Shown: positions 7,801 through 14,367 of the stretch, piece by piece
Position numbering within the stretch: the first letter of the stretch is position 1
How the letters are laid out: each line of letters begins with the position of its first letter
DNA from: JACCWM01 sp040393065
Lineage (GTDB): Bacteria; Myxococcota_A; Bradymonadia; Bradymonadales; Bradymonadaceae
Length of the DNA: 14,367 nucleotides
Assembly (NCBI GenBank): GCA_040393065.1
Contig: JBEBUW010000107.1
Location: 1-14,367 of the forward strand
Direction: 5' to 3'
Translations under genes and position numbers: made by a program
The notes under the pieces: generated by a model
What the model was told of the DNA's origin: nothing
The model's database searches: none
What the model saw: the letters and a program-made list of their open reading frames with translations, nothing else

Positions 7801-8668
7801 TGCCGGTGGCCCCTTCAAGGGAATCTGTGTCGGCAGTGTGTGGATCTAGGGCAGTTTCGAGATCTTGTTTTTGAGCTTGATTTTGCGAGGAATCAGCTTG
7901 TTGCGTAGTGGCAAGCGGAAGCCTGGCTTTAAGTTTGGAGATGATCTGAGCTTTCTGGGTTTCGGACGTCAGCGTGGGGCGTTCTGAGGCTGGTTTGTGT
8001 TGTTCGGCCGAGAACGCGCCGAGTTCCGAAGTCTGGCGCAGGTGTGCATCACTGCCGGGTTTGTGAGCGGCAGGCTGTTTTTTGGAGGGAAAGAGGTTGG
8101 GCGTTTTGCGTTCTTTGGTGGCTTCGGAATGGACGTCGCTGAGCGAGGTAAGACCGGCTTCTTCGCGTTGTTTTTCTTGTTCATCAAGGGCGGCGAATTC
8201 CTGGAGTAAAGGCGAGCGGGACGAAGACGTCGTGGATTCGTTGCGCTGGAAGGGGTTTTCCGGCGGATCGGATGTTCGTCCGGGAAAGCCGCTGAAGGTG
8301 GAGCGGATGGTGTCGGGCTCGGTAAAGGTGCCGAGCGTCAAGCGTTCCAGCTTGTTGATGGCGTCGGCTTCGTCTGCGGCCAGCGGATGGGCTGGCAGAG
8401 GACGCATGGTCGTTGCAGGCGTTTTGTCCGGCGGAAACGCAACGGCACGTCTGGTTTCAATGCGGTTAAACGCCACGTCGGCCTGAGAAAGGTCCGGTGA
8501 GGGCGCACTGCCGGCGGGCAATCGATTGGTTTCGACAGGGATGTCAGCGAAGCACTTCGGGCAGGAAACAGTGGCGTCGTCAACGCGTTCGCCTTTGGGT
8601 CTGATTCGAAAAAACGAACGGCAACCAGGGCACTGAACTTCCACGGCTTCGGGAGTAAAATCTCCCAT
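4865..8668 (-). CDS. Zinc-ribbon / GYF-like / single-span membrane protein with Fam20-like kinase domain
   Basis: This is a 1267-residue multidomain protein. Residues 11-42 form a zinc ribbon with CxxC pairs at 13/16 and 36/39 (MJ0042 finger type). Residues 50-520 are low-complexity Pro/Ser/Ala/Glu-rich linker, probably disordered. Residues 531-614 resemble a GYF_2-type module (LIQLIKGGVLLGAEEI, then DGDWMPVSQHPVF). After another disordered stretch comes KKGK and one membrane span at about 791-810, then a Pro/Ala/Glu-rich spacer and a TPR-like helical piece near 900-955. Residues 965-1267 resemble the Fam20/HipA kinase fold: FIFKP with K998, SEIAAYRL with E1011, FDFLTNNWER (1150-1159) and ISYNNGQTF (1179-1187). 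The usual Asp residues of 'N.DR' and 'DNG' appear as E1158 and N1182, so activity may be lost. The topology suggests a cytoplasmic N-terminus and a periplasmic C-terminus. The function is unknown. The gene is followed by DUF72. Confidence 0.85.
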   Translation of the reverse strand: MGDFTPEAVEVQCPGCRSFFRIRPKGERVDDATVSCPKCFADIPVETNRLPAGSAPSPDLSQADVAFNRIETRRAVAFPPDKTPATTMRPLPAHPLAADEADAINKLERLTLGTFTEPDTIRSTFSGFPGRTSDPPENPFQRNESTTSSSRSPLLQEFAALDEQEKQREEAGLTSLSDVHSEATKERKTPNLFPSKKQPAAHKPGSDAHLRQTSELGAFSAEQHKPASERPTLTSETQKAQIISKLKARLPLATTQQADSSQNQAQKQDLETALDPHTADTDSLEGATGILKADAIPEEYRAWADFPDDESLAADSTLDRTTLQNKPTITAAEENSDPAAEPSLAKLFKRARKRRATLPGDALPKAEPAPKTESRKTQSKPALSVEITEDEVASILDSSTELSQSRIQLPINNRPTIPSINPATSTPTPVEPLPAAPKKSSVPPVPKAASKPMPSLKEKLSVTENSGIHDGLFAGIAPAPEKPPHPITHDSITVRPDRSGKTTSQSMLARLRQRRESMEIDAALASENRGSGFIRLPTAEIQQVLGRGTYRLLIENIVYEPVDKDGLIQLIKGGVLLGAEEIAEADGDWMPVSQHPVFEELRRRFAAEAHALLSRISSPREVETTERSQPINAPATSDVLISSPVFINETNEAPRAKSEPTAPAASSPDGPVSEPLLAFSEEPNFALLSDSEVDNDPLLNDESGPQQADLQEETPAQEQAQNDKTGPAQTATPATSTSTADQLFDTAAESAPINLPQDAQPEPIAATQAVQDVEDDLELDEAPDKTRKKGKLLPVLLVLLLAICAATYFFTQNSTQNGKHTDSAPEKPSASPKLVAAPDKAPTDPQTPPTPEAPADQQAPANEELDGELAEEASAEQRVQEAVPAEIAGNSNTPEPYLRWQNSAKTPDDSLAIARELLGQQNFRHARAIAAHGMATSDQTDEFRTIFQESIQSDADLQKSEPLDAVALFNINGIRIDQSAPTPHIILTRDGADRFIFKPAKSNSSDAWRSEIAAYRLCEMILCDFDIPHTAPAKILRADWERIAPDSELTAQMLWQSPADANGNPDTQFVYGALQELVPATTGWPIEITGLWRDWLGTAPTFNAISQDFQEAHARLENFGEGQLHRAILEHQNDITTRELAAQVSSLILFDFLTNNWERFSSNPALYGQGTPFAQGTIISYNNGQTFQSRASRRVLGRFEWTGRFSRSTVAALRALTPELANSVLFDQPSTLERTRLDVFWSQHRQALSRIDASIERHGSELIFVFD

Positions 8669-8729
8669 GAACTTCTACTCGTAGGAAAGGGGTACGTGAT
8701 TTAGCTTAGATTTTGGAACGGGGCTAATT

Positions 8730-8761
8730 CTTACACCGCACTCTACACAAGAAGGTGTAAG
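8730..8761. repeat. 8-bp inverted repeat between the VWA gene and the zinc-ribbon gene
   Basis: CTTACACC (8730-8737) and GGTGTAAG (8754-8761) form a perfect 8-bp stem around a 16-base loop. No T-run follows on either strand, so it is not a classical terminator. It lies about 60-90 bases upstream of the 1267-residue gene, where an operator or a leader structure could act. The rest of 8669-8830 shows no gene and no strong promoter. Confidence 0.45.
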
Positions 8762-8830
8762 TGCTCAATCAATTCCTTTGGGTTTCGATGGTCATCAAGC
8801 AAATCATCGATAACGATCGACTTGTGAAAC

Positions 8831-11161
8831 TTATAGTCGGCCCCAGCGTCTGCGCAAGGACCATTCTGTGGCGAGCAGTCCGACGAGAATTCCAAAGAGG
8901 ACAAATGAATCCCAGAGCTGGATTACTTTTCGGTGATTGATCTGGACGTAGCGCGGTGGATGGTACTGGAGCGAGGCGTTTGAGACGCCAGGTAAAACCG
9001 TGTGATATCCGCCGGTGGCCTCTGAGATGGCGGCCAAAAGATCGTTGCGCGGGATGATGTCGCGGAATTGTTCGACGTCGGGCACAGCGAGGAAGAGATC
9101 TTCGTCGGTGAGTAGTCCGGAGGCGGTCCGGGCTTCGATCTGGATTTCGTAGATGCCGGTGTTTTCGACCGGGTAAGTGAGCTGGTATTGGCCGTTGTGG
9201 TCGGTTTCAAACTCCAGGGTTTCGACGAGCGTTCGTTCCGCGGGGCCGGGTTTCTGGTGGTCGAGTGGGCGGAAGTAGATGTGTGCCGTGCCTTTGGCGT
9301 TGGCGAGCGGTGAATAATCAGGGGCGAAAATGCGGATGTTGGCGCGCATGTGGCTGCCGGGAGCGTAGGTGTCTTCGGCGATGTCGAGGCGGACGAGTTT
9401 GAGTTCGGGATCTTTGATGAGCCATCGCATCGCGTTGTTCCAGAACATCTGGTACTCGCGCGCGGTGCCGCCCTGGCCGGCGTTTTCGAAGGCCCATCGC
9501 CAGGTGGAGTCTACAGTCAGGGCCATGGTGCGGCCTTTGCCCTGTTCGGCAACGGTCAGGACGGGCATGGGTTTGCCGGCGTTTCGAAGGCGCGGGTGGG
9601 TGGCCAGCACTGTGCTTTTGGCGGTCGGGCCAAGCACGATGTTGGTGCCGTGCATGGCGGGGAGCTCGGCCCAGATTTCTTCGTTGAGTGCCGGATCGAA
9701 GGCCAGTTGTGTGATCGGATGACGATGGCCTGCGGAGGTGAGTTTGGGGTGAAATTTGGCGGTGTCGATGAGCGAGTTTTTGTTTCCGGCGGGCGGAAGC
9801 TGGACGGGCAGGATGTTTTCTACGGGCGTGCGTGCGTAGCCGCCGCTGGCAAAGGAGAGATCGCCACCGATCATGGCGAATCCGCCGCCGTCGTTGACGT
9901 ACTGGGCGATGGAGCTGAGGTACTGACCCATCTGGTAGGGGCCGAAGTTGAAGTTTTGGAAGATCACCAGGTCGAAGCTGCCGAGCTCGTCGCGGAAGAG
10001 TTCGTCGGTGGGGAAGGGGATCAGGCTCATTTCGTGCGTGGGCACGGTCTGCGGATTGGAGTTTGTGCGCAAAATGAAGAAGCTGACGAGATCGACGTTG
10101 GGATTTCGTTTGAGGAGTTGGCGCAGGTAGCGCTGGTCCCAGCTCGGGCGTCCGACGACCTGGAGGACGCGAATTTTGTCGCGGATGACTTTTAAGACGA
10201 AGTGCTGGACGTTGTTTTCGAAAAGGGCTTCGCCGGCAAATTCGGGGACATCGACGGTGTAGACTTCTTTGCCGATGCGTTTGGGGACGAATTCGAAGGT
10301 GGTTTTGGTGCGCGTGGTTCCCGCGGGAAATTCGGCGGTGCGGGTCTGGAGGATTTCGCCGTCGCGTCGCAGGGTGACCGGGATGTTGCGCTGGTCGAGG
10401 CCGATGGACTGAACTTCGACGTCGATGCTGATTGAGTTGTGGACGAAGGCGAAGTCGTCATGCAGGACGCGTGCAATGGCGACGTCTTTGAGGCCTTCGG
10501 AGCTTGCGGCGGCCAGGGTGTTGATCGGAGCGTTGAGGCGTTTTAAGGCGTCGAGGCTGGCTTCGTCGAGAGCTTCGCCGCGGCGCACGCGGCGGCCGAT
10601 GGCGCCGGTGTCGATGCCGTCGCTCAGGATTACGACGCCGCCAAGGTCGCGGCCGTCAAAATGTTCACGGACGGATTCGAGAGCGGCAGTCAGATCGGCG
10701 GCGTCTTCGGTGGGTTCGAGCGCTTTCAAGGCGGCCAGGGATGAACCGTTGAGTGCTTCGCCGTAGGTGAAAAACGTGAACTGATGGTCGGGGTTCTCGG
10801 CCGACATCGAGGATTCGAGTTGTTCCAGGGCTGCGGTGGCACGGTCGATGCGGCGCTGCTGGCCATCGTCAACGCGCAGCGTCATGGAGCGGCTGGCGTC
10901 GAGGACGACGGCGACATGATTTTTGACTTTGGAGATGTTTTTAAGATCGATGGCAGGCTCAAGCAGAAGCATCACGGCAAGGGCGTAGACGGTCGCGCGC
11001 AGGCCGACGAGCGTCCAGCGGCGATAGCTTTTGAGCGTGCGCAGATCGTAGGCGCTGACGCTGATGACGAGCAGGCCGATGACGATCAGAGCGATGATCC
11101 AGGGCGGGCTGAAGTCGCCGAGCCAGAGGATGTCGCGTGTGTTGTAATCGTTAAAATTCAT
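8831..11161 (-). CDS. Membrane VWA / class I glutamine amidotransferase-like protein
   Basis: This is a 776-residue inner-membrane protein. Two spans lie near the N-terminus (about 21-38 and 54-69) and one near the C-terminus (about 751-766). Between them comes a von Willebrand A domain (about 81-225) with MIDAS motif DASRS (88-92), T158 and VVILSDGID (176-184). An amidotransferase-like fold follows, from KIRVLQVVGRPSWDQRYL (329-346) through FDLVIFQNF (396-404) and GGGFAMIGGDLSFASGGY (425-442). A beta-rich segment (about 585-695) comes last. I find no cysteine anywhere in the protein, so the amidotransferase fold cannot use the usual nucleophile and is presumably structural or binding. Relatives sit in MoxR/DUF58/VWA/DUF4159 loci, thought to act in envelope integrity or metal-dependent protein assembly. 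Here it starts 33 bp after the DUF4159 gene. The ATG at 11159-11161 lacks a strong ribosome-binding site. Confidence 0.88.
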   Translation of the reverse strand: MNFNDYNTRDILWLGDFSPPWIIALIVIGLLVISVSAYDLRTLKSYRRWTLVGLRATVYALAVMLLLEPAIDLKNISKVKNHVAVVLDASRSMTLRVDDGQQRRIDRATAALEQLESSMSAENPDHQFTFFTYGEALNGSSLAALKALEPTEDAADLTAALESVREHFDGRDLGGVVILSDGIDTGAIGRRVRRGEALDEASLDALKRLNAPINTLAAASSEGLKDVAIARVLHDDFAFVHNSISIDVEVQSIGLDQRNIPVTLRRDGEILQTRTAEFPAGTTRTKTTFEFVPKRIGKEVYTVDVPEFAGEALFENNVQHFVLKVIRDKIRVLQVVGRPSWDQRYLRQLLKRNPNVDLVSFFILRTNSNPQTVPTHEMSLIPFPTDELFRDELGSFDLVIFQNFNFGPYQMGQYLSSIAQYVNDGGGFAMIGGDLSFASGGYARTPVENILPVQLPPAGNKNSLIDTAKFHPKLTSAGHRHPITQLAFDPALNEEIWAELPAMHGTNIVLGPTAKSTVLATHPRLRNAGKPMPVLTVAEQGKGRTMALTVDSTWRWAFENAGQGGTAREYQMFWNNAMRWLIKDPELKLVRLDIAEDTYAPGSHMRANIRIFAPDYSPLANAKGTAHIYFRPLDHQKPGPAERTLVETLEFETDHNGQYQLTYPVENTGIYEIQIEARTASGLLTDEDLFLAVPDVEQFRDIIPRNDLLAAISEATGGYHTVLPGVSNASLQYHPPRYVQINHRKVIQLWDSFVLFGILVGLLATEWSLRRRWGRL

Positions 11162-11194
11162 GCGCAGAGCCTGGAGTAAGCCAGAGAAAAGAGA

Positions 11195-11965
11195 TCAGTC
11201 GATGCGCCAGCGGCGGCGTTTCAGGATGAATGGGATATGGACCTGGTCGGCTTTGTAATTGACGGTGAGCGCGTACAAAACCAGGTTGATGCCAAAGCGG
11301 TAGGCGATTTCGCGCTGGCGTTCGCCGCCGGGGGTGACGTTGTGTTCCCAGGCGCCGAAGTTGTCGCGAGCCAGGGCGCCGAGCATGTCGTTGTGGTGGA
11401 CGAGGACGCTGATGCGGTCTTCTTCGAAGATGCCTTGCATGTCGGGTGCGGTGGCGATGCGACCGACGGGGCGTTCGATGAGGTAGAAGGATTTGTAGAC
11501 GACGTGGTCGCGGGGAACGGTCGTGAGTTTGCGGTTGGGGAAGATGCGCTGAATTTCGCGCTCGATGCTTTTTGCAAAGGGGCCATCGACGACACCTTCG
11601 GCGGAGTCGATGAATAAAAAGCCGCCGGCCTGAACAAAGGTGCGAAGCTGGTCAATGGAGGCTTGCGGTAAGGGATCGAATCCACGGTCGCCGGCCCAGA
11701 CCAAAAACGGGTAGAGAAAAAGATCCGGGGTTCCGGCGGAGACGACGGGAGTATTCGGGCGAACTTCGATGCTGGTGCGTTTTTCGACTTCCAATAAGAG
11801 GCGGCGCAGTGCGGACGGGCGCGGATTCCAGCCGGGGCTGTCGTACTTAAACTGCGCAATGGCAAAGCGGTCGTCCTCGCCCATCGCCATTGCGGCAGGT
11901 GCGGCGGTGAGCAGGCCAAGCGCAGCGAGTGCGGAGCTGGAATATAAGAATTGACGTCGATTCAT
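11195..11965 (-). CDS. Tat-exported DUF4159 domain protein
   Basis: This is a 256-residue exported protein. The chosen ATG at 11963-11965 gives a twin-arginine-type signal: NRRQFL at residues 2-7, a hydrophobic stretch (ALAALGLLTAAPAA) and a likely signal peptidase site after AMA (residue 27). AAGG lies nine bases upstream. A longer frame starting at 12026-12028 would bury the signal and is disfavoured. The mature part matches DUF4159: FAIAQFKYDSPGWNPRPSAL (34-53), LFLYPFLVWAG (82-92), AGGFLFIDSAEG (113-124), VYKSFYLI (156-163), VLVHHNDMLGA (187-197), GAWEHN (204-209) and REIAYRFGINLVLYALT (218-234). The family has a Rossmann/GATase-like fold of unknown activity and is usually encoded beside VWA and amidotransferase-like membrane proteins, as here. 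It probably works with the downstream VWA protein in the periplasm. Confidence 0.9.
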   Translation of the reverse strand: MNRRQFLYSSSALAALGLLTAAPAAMAMGEDDRFAIAQFKYDSPGWNPRPSALRRLLLEVEKRTSIEVRPNTPVVSAGTPDLFLYPFLVWAGDRGFDPLPQASIDQLRTFVQAGGFLFIDSAEGVVDGPFAKSIEREIQRIFPNRKLTTVPRDHVVYKSFYLIERPVGRIATAPDMQGIFEEDRISVLVHHNDMLGALARDNFGAWEHNVTPGGERQREIAYRFGINLVLYALTVNYKADQVHIPFILKRRRWRID

Positions 11966-11999
11966 AGGGTTGAGCCTTCGAGGTTGCCAGCGTCGTGCG

Positions 12000-12066
12000 A
12001 ACTCCGACGGAATGGGAAGCCATGCCATGCAACCTGTAAGAGGCGATGAGGCATTCCGCGGGAGTT
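12000..12066. repeat. Long imperfect inverted repeat between the helicase and DUF4159 genes
   Basis: Arms 12000-12014 (AACTCCGACGGAATG) and 12052-12066 (CATTCCGCGGGAGTT) pair over 15 positions with two mismatches around a 37-base loop. On the minus strand the structure begins 12 bases past the helicase stop codon and ends about 35 bases before the DUF4159 start. No T-run follows on that strand, so it is a poor intrinsic terminator. It may protect the 3' end of the helicase mRNA or form a leader structure. Confidence 0.45.
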
Positions 12067-12078
12067 TTCAGCAGGGTT

Positions 12079-14124
12079 TCAGTCGGCGAGCATGGAGCGG
12101 AGTGCCGCGAGGTATTTGGCGTTTTGTTCTTCGCGTTTTTCGTTCAGGGCACGGCTTTGTTCGGCCCCTTCGATTTTAAGCATGGTCGCGGGGATTTCGC
12201 GCAGGAAGCGGCTGGGTTCGCGCGTTTCTTTTTTGTCGTAACGGCTTCGTTCGGCGGCGGTCGTCAGCACAAGATACTGTTGGGCGCGGGTAATGCCGAC
12301 GTAGGCCAGGCGGCGTTCTTCGGAGATTCCGGCCTGCGTGTCGACGGAGCGCGCGTGGGGCAGGTAGCCTTCTTCGACGCCGACCATGAACACAACCGGG
12401 AATTCCAGCCCTTTGGAGGAGTGAAAGGTCATCATTTTCACGCCTTCGCCGGCTTTGTCGTCTTCACCCGCGGAGGCGCGGTCCAGAGTAATCCGGGTCA
12501 GGAATTTATCGAGTGAGCCACCGCCGGCTTCCTGGAAGCTGACGATGCTGGCCAGGATGCCTTCCATGTTTTCGATGCGCATGCGGGCGATTTTAGGGTT
12601 TTTGTCGGTGCTCAAAATGTGGTCGACCATGTGGGTGCGCTTGAGAAGGGCGCGGCCGATTTCGGACAAGGATTGTGAGCTTTCGGGCGCGTTCAGGAAG
12701 CGTTCGCGGAAGGTCTGGATAAGATCCACGAATTCAGCAAGGTGTGTGGAGACGGCGTGGCCGATGCCATGGACAAGATCGGGCTCTTCGGAGATGCGAA
12801 CGAGGGCTTCAAAGAAAGAAATTTTCTCCTGGGCGGCAAATGCGCTGATGCGCTCCAGCAGGGTCGGGCCGATGCCGCGCGGCGGCACGTTGACGATGCG
12901 GCGCAGGTTGAGTTCGTCATTTGGATTGACGCAGACCTGCAGGTAGCCGACGAAGTCTTTGACCTCTTTGCGGTCGAAATACTCGGTGGAGCCGATGACC
13001 GTGTAGGGGATGCGGTAGGAGCGCAGGGCTTCTTCAAAGAGGCGTGACTGCGGGTTGACGCGGTAAAGAATAGCGATGTCGGAGTAGTCGAGTTTGAATT
13101 CAAAGCGGACGCGCTCGATTTCAGCGGCGACGAATTCGGCTTCTTCGCGTTCGCTGGCGCAGCTTACCCAGCGGAGTTTTTCGCCCTGGCCTTTGGCACT
13201 CCAGAGTTGTTTGGCTTTGCGGACTTTGTTGTGAGCAATCAGCGCGTTGGCCGCGTTGAGGATGCTGTTTGTGGAACGGTAGTTTTGTTCGAGGGTGATA
13301 ACGCGGGTGTTTGCGAATTTGTGCTCGAACTGCAGGATGTTTTCGGCCACGGCACCGCGGAAACCGTAAATGCTCTGGTCGTCATCGCCTACGACGACGA
13401 TGTTCTGGTGATCTTTGACGATTTCTTCCAAAAACATGAGCTGGGTGTGGTTGGTGTCCTGGTATTCGTCGACCATGACGTACTGGAATTTTTTGGCGTA
13501 CTTCTGGCGCGTTTCTTCGCTGGTTTTGAAGATCTCGACGGGCAGGCAGATGAGATCGTCAAAATCAACGGCGTTTAAGCCACGCAGCGCGCTCTGGTAT
13601 TTGCCGAAAATGCGCTGGGCAAAGGGTAACAGGGGATCGAAGCGCAGTTCGTGGACGTTTTCGGGTTCGGCGAGTGCCATTTTGGCAAGGCTGATGATGG
13701 CGAGGATGCGCTTGGGATCGACCATTTTGGGGTCGAGTTTGAGTTCCTTCATGCCTTCGCGCACAACATTGAGCTGGTCGCCCTGGTCGAGAATGGTGAA
13801 GGGACGTTTGAAGCCGAGAACGTCGATGTCGGCGCGCAGGATGTCGGCGCCCAGGCTGTGGAAGGTGGACAGGTGCAGGCGGTCGGCCATTTTGGCGCCG
13901 ACGACTTTGGCAACGCGCTCCTGCATTTCCATGGCGGCTTTGTTGGTAAAGCTCATCGCCAGGATGTTGCCCGGCGCGATGCCTTGCTGGAGCAAGTAGC
14001 CGATGCGCTGGGTGATGACGCGCGTTTTTCCGCTGCCTGCGCCGGCCAAAATCAGAAGCGGGCCGCCGATGTGTTGGACGGCTTCGCGCTGTTGCGGGTT
14101 CAGAAGGTGAAGTTGGAGATCCAT
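12079..14124 (-). CDS. rep: Rep-like ATP-dependent DNA helicase (UvrD/PcrA/Rep, SF1A)
   Basis: This 681-residue superfamily 1A helicase translocates 3'-5' on single-stranded DNA and takes part in replication restart and repair. All motifs are present: Walker A AGAGSGKT (27-34), Ia SFTNKAA (58-64), Walker B VDEYQDTN (218-225), III GDDDQSIYGFRG (246-257), IV LEQNYRS (278-284), V TFHSSKGLEFP (566-576) and VI EERRLAYVGITRA (602-614). The length and several stretches (VDFDDLICLP, NPNDELNLRRIVN, EPSRFL, and the end LAALRSML) resemble E. coli Rep (673 aa) more than the longer UvrD or PcrA with their extended tails. An unassigned SF1A helicase is the alternative. The ATG at 14122-14124 gives MDLQLHLLNPQQREAV, which fits the family start. 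In-frame GTGs at 14128-14130 and 14134-14136 would add two or four residues. Confidence 0.92.
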   Translation of the reverse strand: MDLQLHLLNPQQREAVQHIGGPLLILAGAGSGKTRVITQRIGYLLQQGIAPGNILAMSFTNKAAMEMQERVAKVVGAKMADRLHLSTFHSLGADILRADIDVLGFKRPFTILDQGDQLNVVREGMKELKLDPKMVDPKRILAIISLAKMALAEPENVHELRFDPLLPFAQRIFGKYQSALRGLNAVDFDDLICLPVEIFKTSEETRQKYAKKFQYVMVDEYQDTNHTQLMFLEEIVKDHQNIVVVGDDDQSIYGFRGAVAENILQFEHKFANTRVITLEQNYRSTNSILNAANALIAHNKVRKAKQLWSAKGQGEKLRWVSCASEREEAEFVAAEIERVRFEFKLDYSDIAILYRVNPQSRLFEEALRSYRIPYTVIGSTEYFDRKEVKDFVGYLQVCVNPNDELNLRRIVNVPPRGIGPTLLERISAFAAQEKISFFEALVRISEEPDLVHGIGHAVSTHLAEFVDLIQTFRERFLNAPESSQSLSEIGRALLKRTHMVDHILSTDKNPKIARMRIENMEGILASIVSFQEAGGGSLDKFLTRITLDRASAGEDDKAGEGVKMMTFHSSKGLEFPVVFMVGVEEGYLPHARSVDTQAGISEERRLAYVGITRAQQYLVLTTAAERSRYDKKETREPSRFLREIPATMLKIEGAEQSRALNEKREEQNAKYLAALRSMLAD

Positions 14125-14270
14125 GGGCACTACCACTGCAAGCCAGCCAGATTAGGTCAGAAAAGAGCTCGGGCGCGTCCTACATAACATCTTCAAAAGA
14201 ATGACAACGGCGCGCCGACGTTGGAAATTACTATCTCGCTGATCGGTGGGCAGACGTCAATCGTCGTCCC

Positions 14271-14367
14271 TGGAACCTGGGTTCGAGTTCGGGCGGGCAT
14301 TGCCCGGAAAAATGGAACCTGGGTTCGAGTTCGGGCGGGCATTGCCCGGAAAAATGGAACCTGGGTT
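14271..14367. repeat. 42-bp perfect tandem repeat, cut by the window edge
   Basis: Two complete identical 42-bp units (14271-14312 and 14313-14354) and the first 13 bases of a third (14355-14367) are visible. The array probably continues to the right. Each unit starts TGGAACCTGGGTTCGAG, contains a small hairpin CGGGC-ATT-GCCCG and ends GGAAAAA. The length is a multiple of three, and no frame on either strand contains a stop codon across the unit. On the minus strand one frame stays open from the window edge through the repeat to a TGA at 14193-14195, 69 bases before the helicase start. This might be the tail of a gene with a 14-residue repeat (including RAMPARTRTQVP) or just chance. There are no spacers, so it is not a CRISPR array. 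The stretch 14125-14270 shows no other supported gene. Confidence 0.9.

Noticed and set aside
8807..8820. TCGAT/ATCGA hairpin after the VWA gene
   Set aside because: A 5-bp AT-containing stem without a T-run is expected by chance and does not look like a terminator.
9350..10195. + strand open frame (281 codons) opposite the VWA gene
   Set aside because: It is a compositional shadow of the 776-residue gene with no motif and no ribosome-binding context.
14181..14207. TTGTCA (14202-14207) and TATGTA (14181-14186) as a promoter for the helicase
   Set aside because: The spacer is only 15 bases and the -10 box matches at three positions; too weak to report as a feature.
14271..14367. CRISPR array or tRNA T-arm (GGTTCGAGTTC)
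   Set aside because: The repeat units abut without spacers, and the bases flanking the TTCGAGT loop-like stretch do not pair as a T stem.

Overview
All recognised genes in this window lie on the minus strand, so transcription runs from the right end to the left. The sequence is GC-rich bacterial chromosome with short intergenic gaps and a mix of housekeeping and lineage-specific genes. The family mix suggests a Gram-negative deltaproteobacterium-like organism, perhaps a Bradymonadales or Myxococcota relative. It includes a very large zinc-ribbon/GYF-like/transmembrane protein, a DUF4159 protein beside a VWA/amidotransferase-like membrane protein, and a Rep-type helicase. This lineage is inferred from gene families alone and is uncertain. 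No rRNA, tRNA, CRISPR array or transposase was seen.

Layout in the direction of transcription, from the right. A 42-bp perfect tandem repeat fills the right edge and runs out of the window. Next comes a Rep-like superfamily 1 DNA helicase. After a gap containing a long inverted repeat come a Tat-exported DUF4159 protein and a membrane VWA/class I amidotransferase-like protein. These two look like part of the widespread MoxR/DUF58/VWA/DUF4159 locus, but without the MoxR and DUF58 genes. A 162-bp gap with an 8-bp hairpin leads to a 1267-residue protein. That protein has an N-terminal zinc ribbon, a GYF-like domain, one membrane span, and a C-terminal domain resembling Fam20/HipA-type kinases in which two catalytic or metal-binding aspartates appear substituted. 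A divergent DUF72 gene follows and ends at a good rho-independent terminator.

The left third is a second set. It starts with a small coiled-coil/basic-linker/winged-helix protein that has its own candidate promoter, then a 60-residue coiled-coil protein, galT, glgA, and the first 159 codons of a propionyl/methylmalonyl-CoA carboxyltransferase that continues past the left edge. galT and glgA are separated by 7 bp and are almost certainly co-transcribed, which suggests a nucleotide-sugar/glycogen metabolic unit.

The most unusual items are the degenerate Fam20-like domain tethered to a membrane by a protein with an intracellular zinc ribbon, the tandem repeat that lacks stop codons in all six frames, and the compact coiled-coil/winged-helix protein with a pair of ACATGT sites overlapping its putative -35 box.
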